DNA of 13,847 bases. Source: DAIOFH01 sp036745875. GTDB taxonomy: Bacteria; Planctomycetota; SZUA-567. The notes under the pieces are model-generated. The model searched no databases and had not been told where the DNA came from. It worked only from the letters and a program-made list of their open reading frames with translations. The stretch covers positions 1-13,847 of the forward strand of contig DAIOFH010000106.1 of assembly GCA_036745875.1 (NCBI GenBank), read 5' to 3'. Position numbers and translations under genes: made by a program. Positions 13,743-13,847 of the stretch are shown here, in pieces. The first letter of the stretch is position 1; the number at the start of each line of letters is the position of its first letter.

Positions 13743-13847
13743 GAAACACGTCAACGATCACTTCCATATTACTATACAGAGGAAAAAACTTCGCTTATAC
13801 GGAAACTAAAAATCATCCCATGTAATTATTTGCTAATATTCATAATA

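Noticed and set aside
1..13847. CRISPR arrays, tRNA or rRNA genes, intact insertion sequences
   Set aside because: No regularly spaced repeats, no tRNA-like cloverleaf, no rRNA-like sequence and no transposase motifs were found by reading.

Overview
The window looks like Gram-negative bacterial DNA. The transporter's binding protein has a type I signal peptide and no lipobox, as expected for a periplasm. The left end (an unfinished LuxR-type gene and a decayed mobilisation module) is visibly richer in G and C than the rest, which is close to half G+C by eye. This fits an acquired carbohydrate island next to mobile-element debris. A Desulfovibrio-like or other Pseudomonadota-like host is only a guess; there is no rRNA or marker gene.

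Layout. Positions 2-847 (+) hold the 3' part of a membrane-embedded LuxR-family regulator that runs off the left edge. Positions 848-1800 are degenerate: one doubtful small ORF, a cluster of hairpins, and on the minus strand three remnants of a mobilisable element. These are an AlpA-like excisionase with an in-frame stop, a TraL-like P-loop ATPase broken in its Walker A motif, and the tail of a coiled-coil membrane protein. A perfect 21-bp inverted repeat (1915-1971), probably a bidirectional terminator, separates this debris from the sugar genes.

Positions 2203-8305 (-) are a six-gene operon: polyol-type periplasmic binding protein, two permeases and an ATPase (CUT1/SmoEFGK type), then a short-chain polyol dehydrogenase and a class II ketose-phosphate aldolase. 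Divergent to it (+) are a DeoR-family regulator and a PfkB-family kinase. Together they make a self-contained pathway: import polyol, oxidise to ketose, phosphorylate, cleave to DHAP plus an aldehyde. The 574-bp divergent spacer holds two good promoters and a set of TCAAA-type half sites placed in and around them, so DeoR probably controls both sides.

Positions 10926-13628 (-) hold a second, tightly coupled operon: a ROK-family protein, an OmpR-type response regulator overlapping it by 11 bp, and a formyltransferase-fold protein 8 bp further on. In each of the three, some conserved active-site residues are replaced (ROK phosphate loop, receiver switch residues, formyltransferase Asn/His/Asp). 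No histidine kinase is in the window. This three-gene set is the most unusual thing here and the best candidate for an undescribed regulatory or sensing system. No CRISPR array, tRNA, rRNA or intact insertion sequence was seen.
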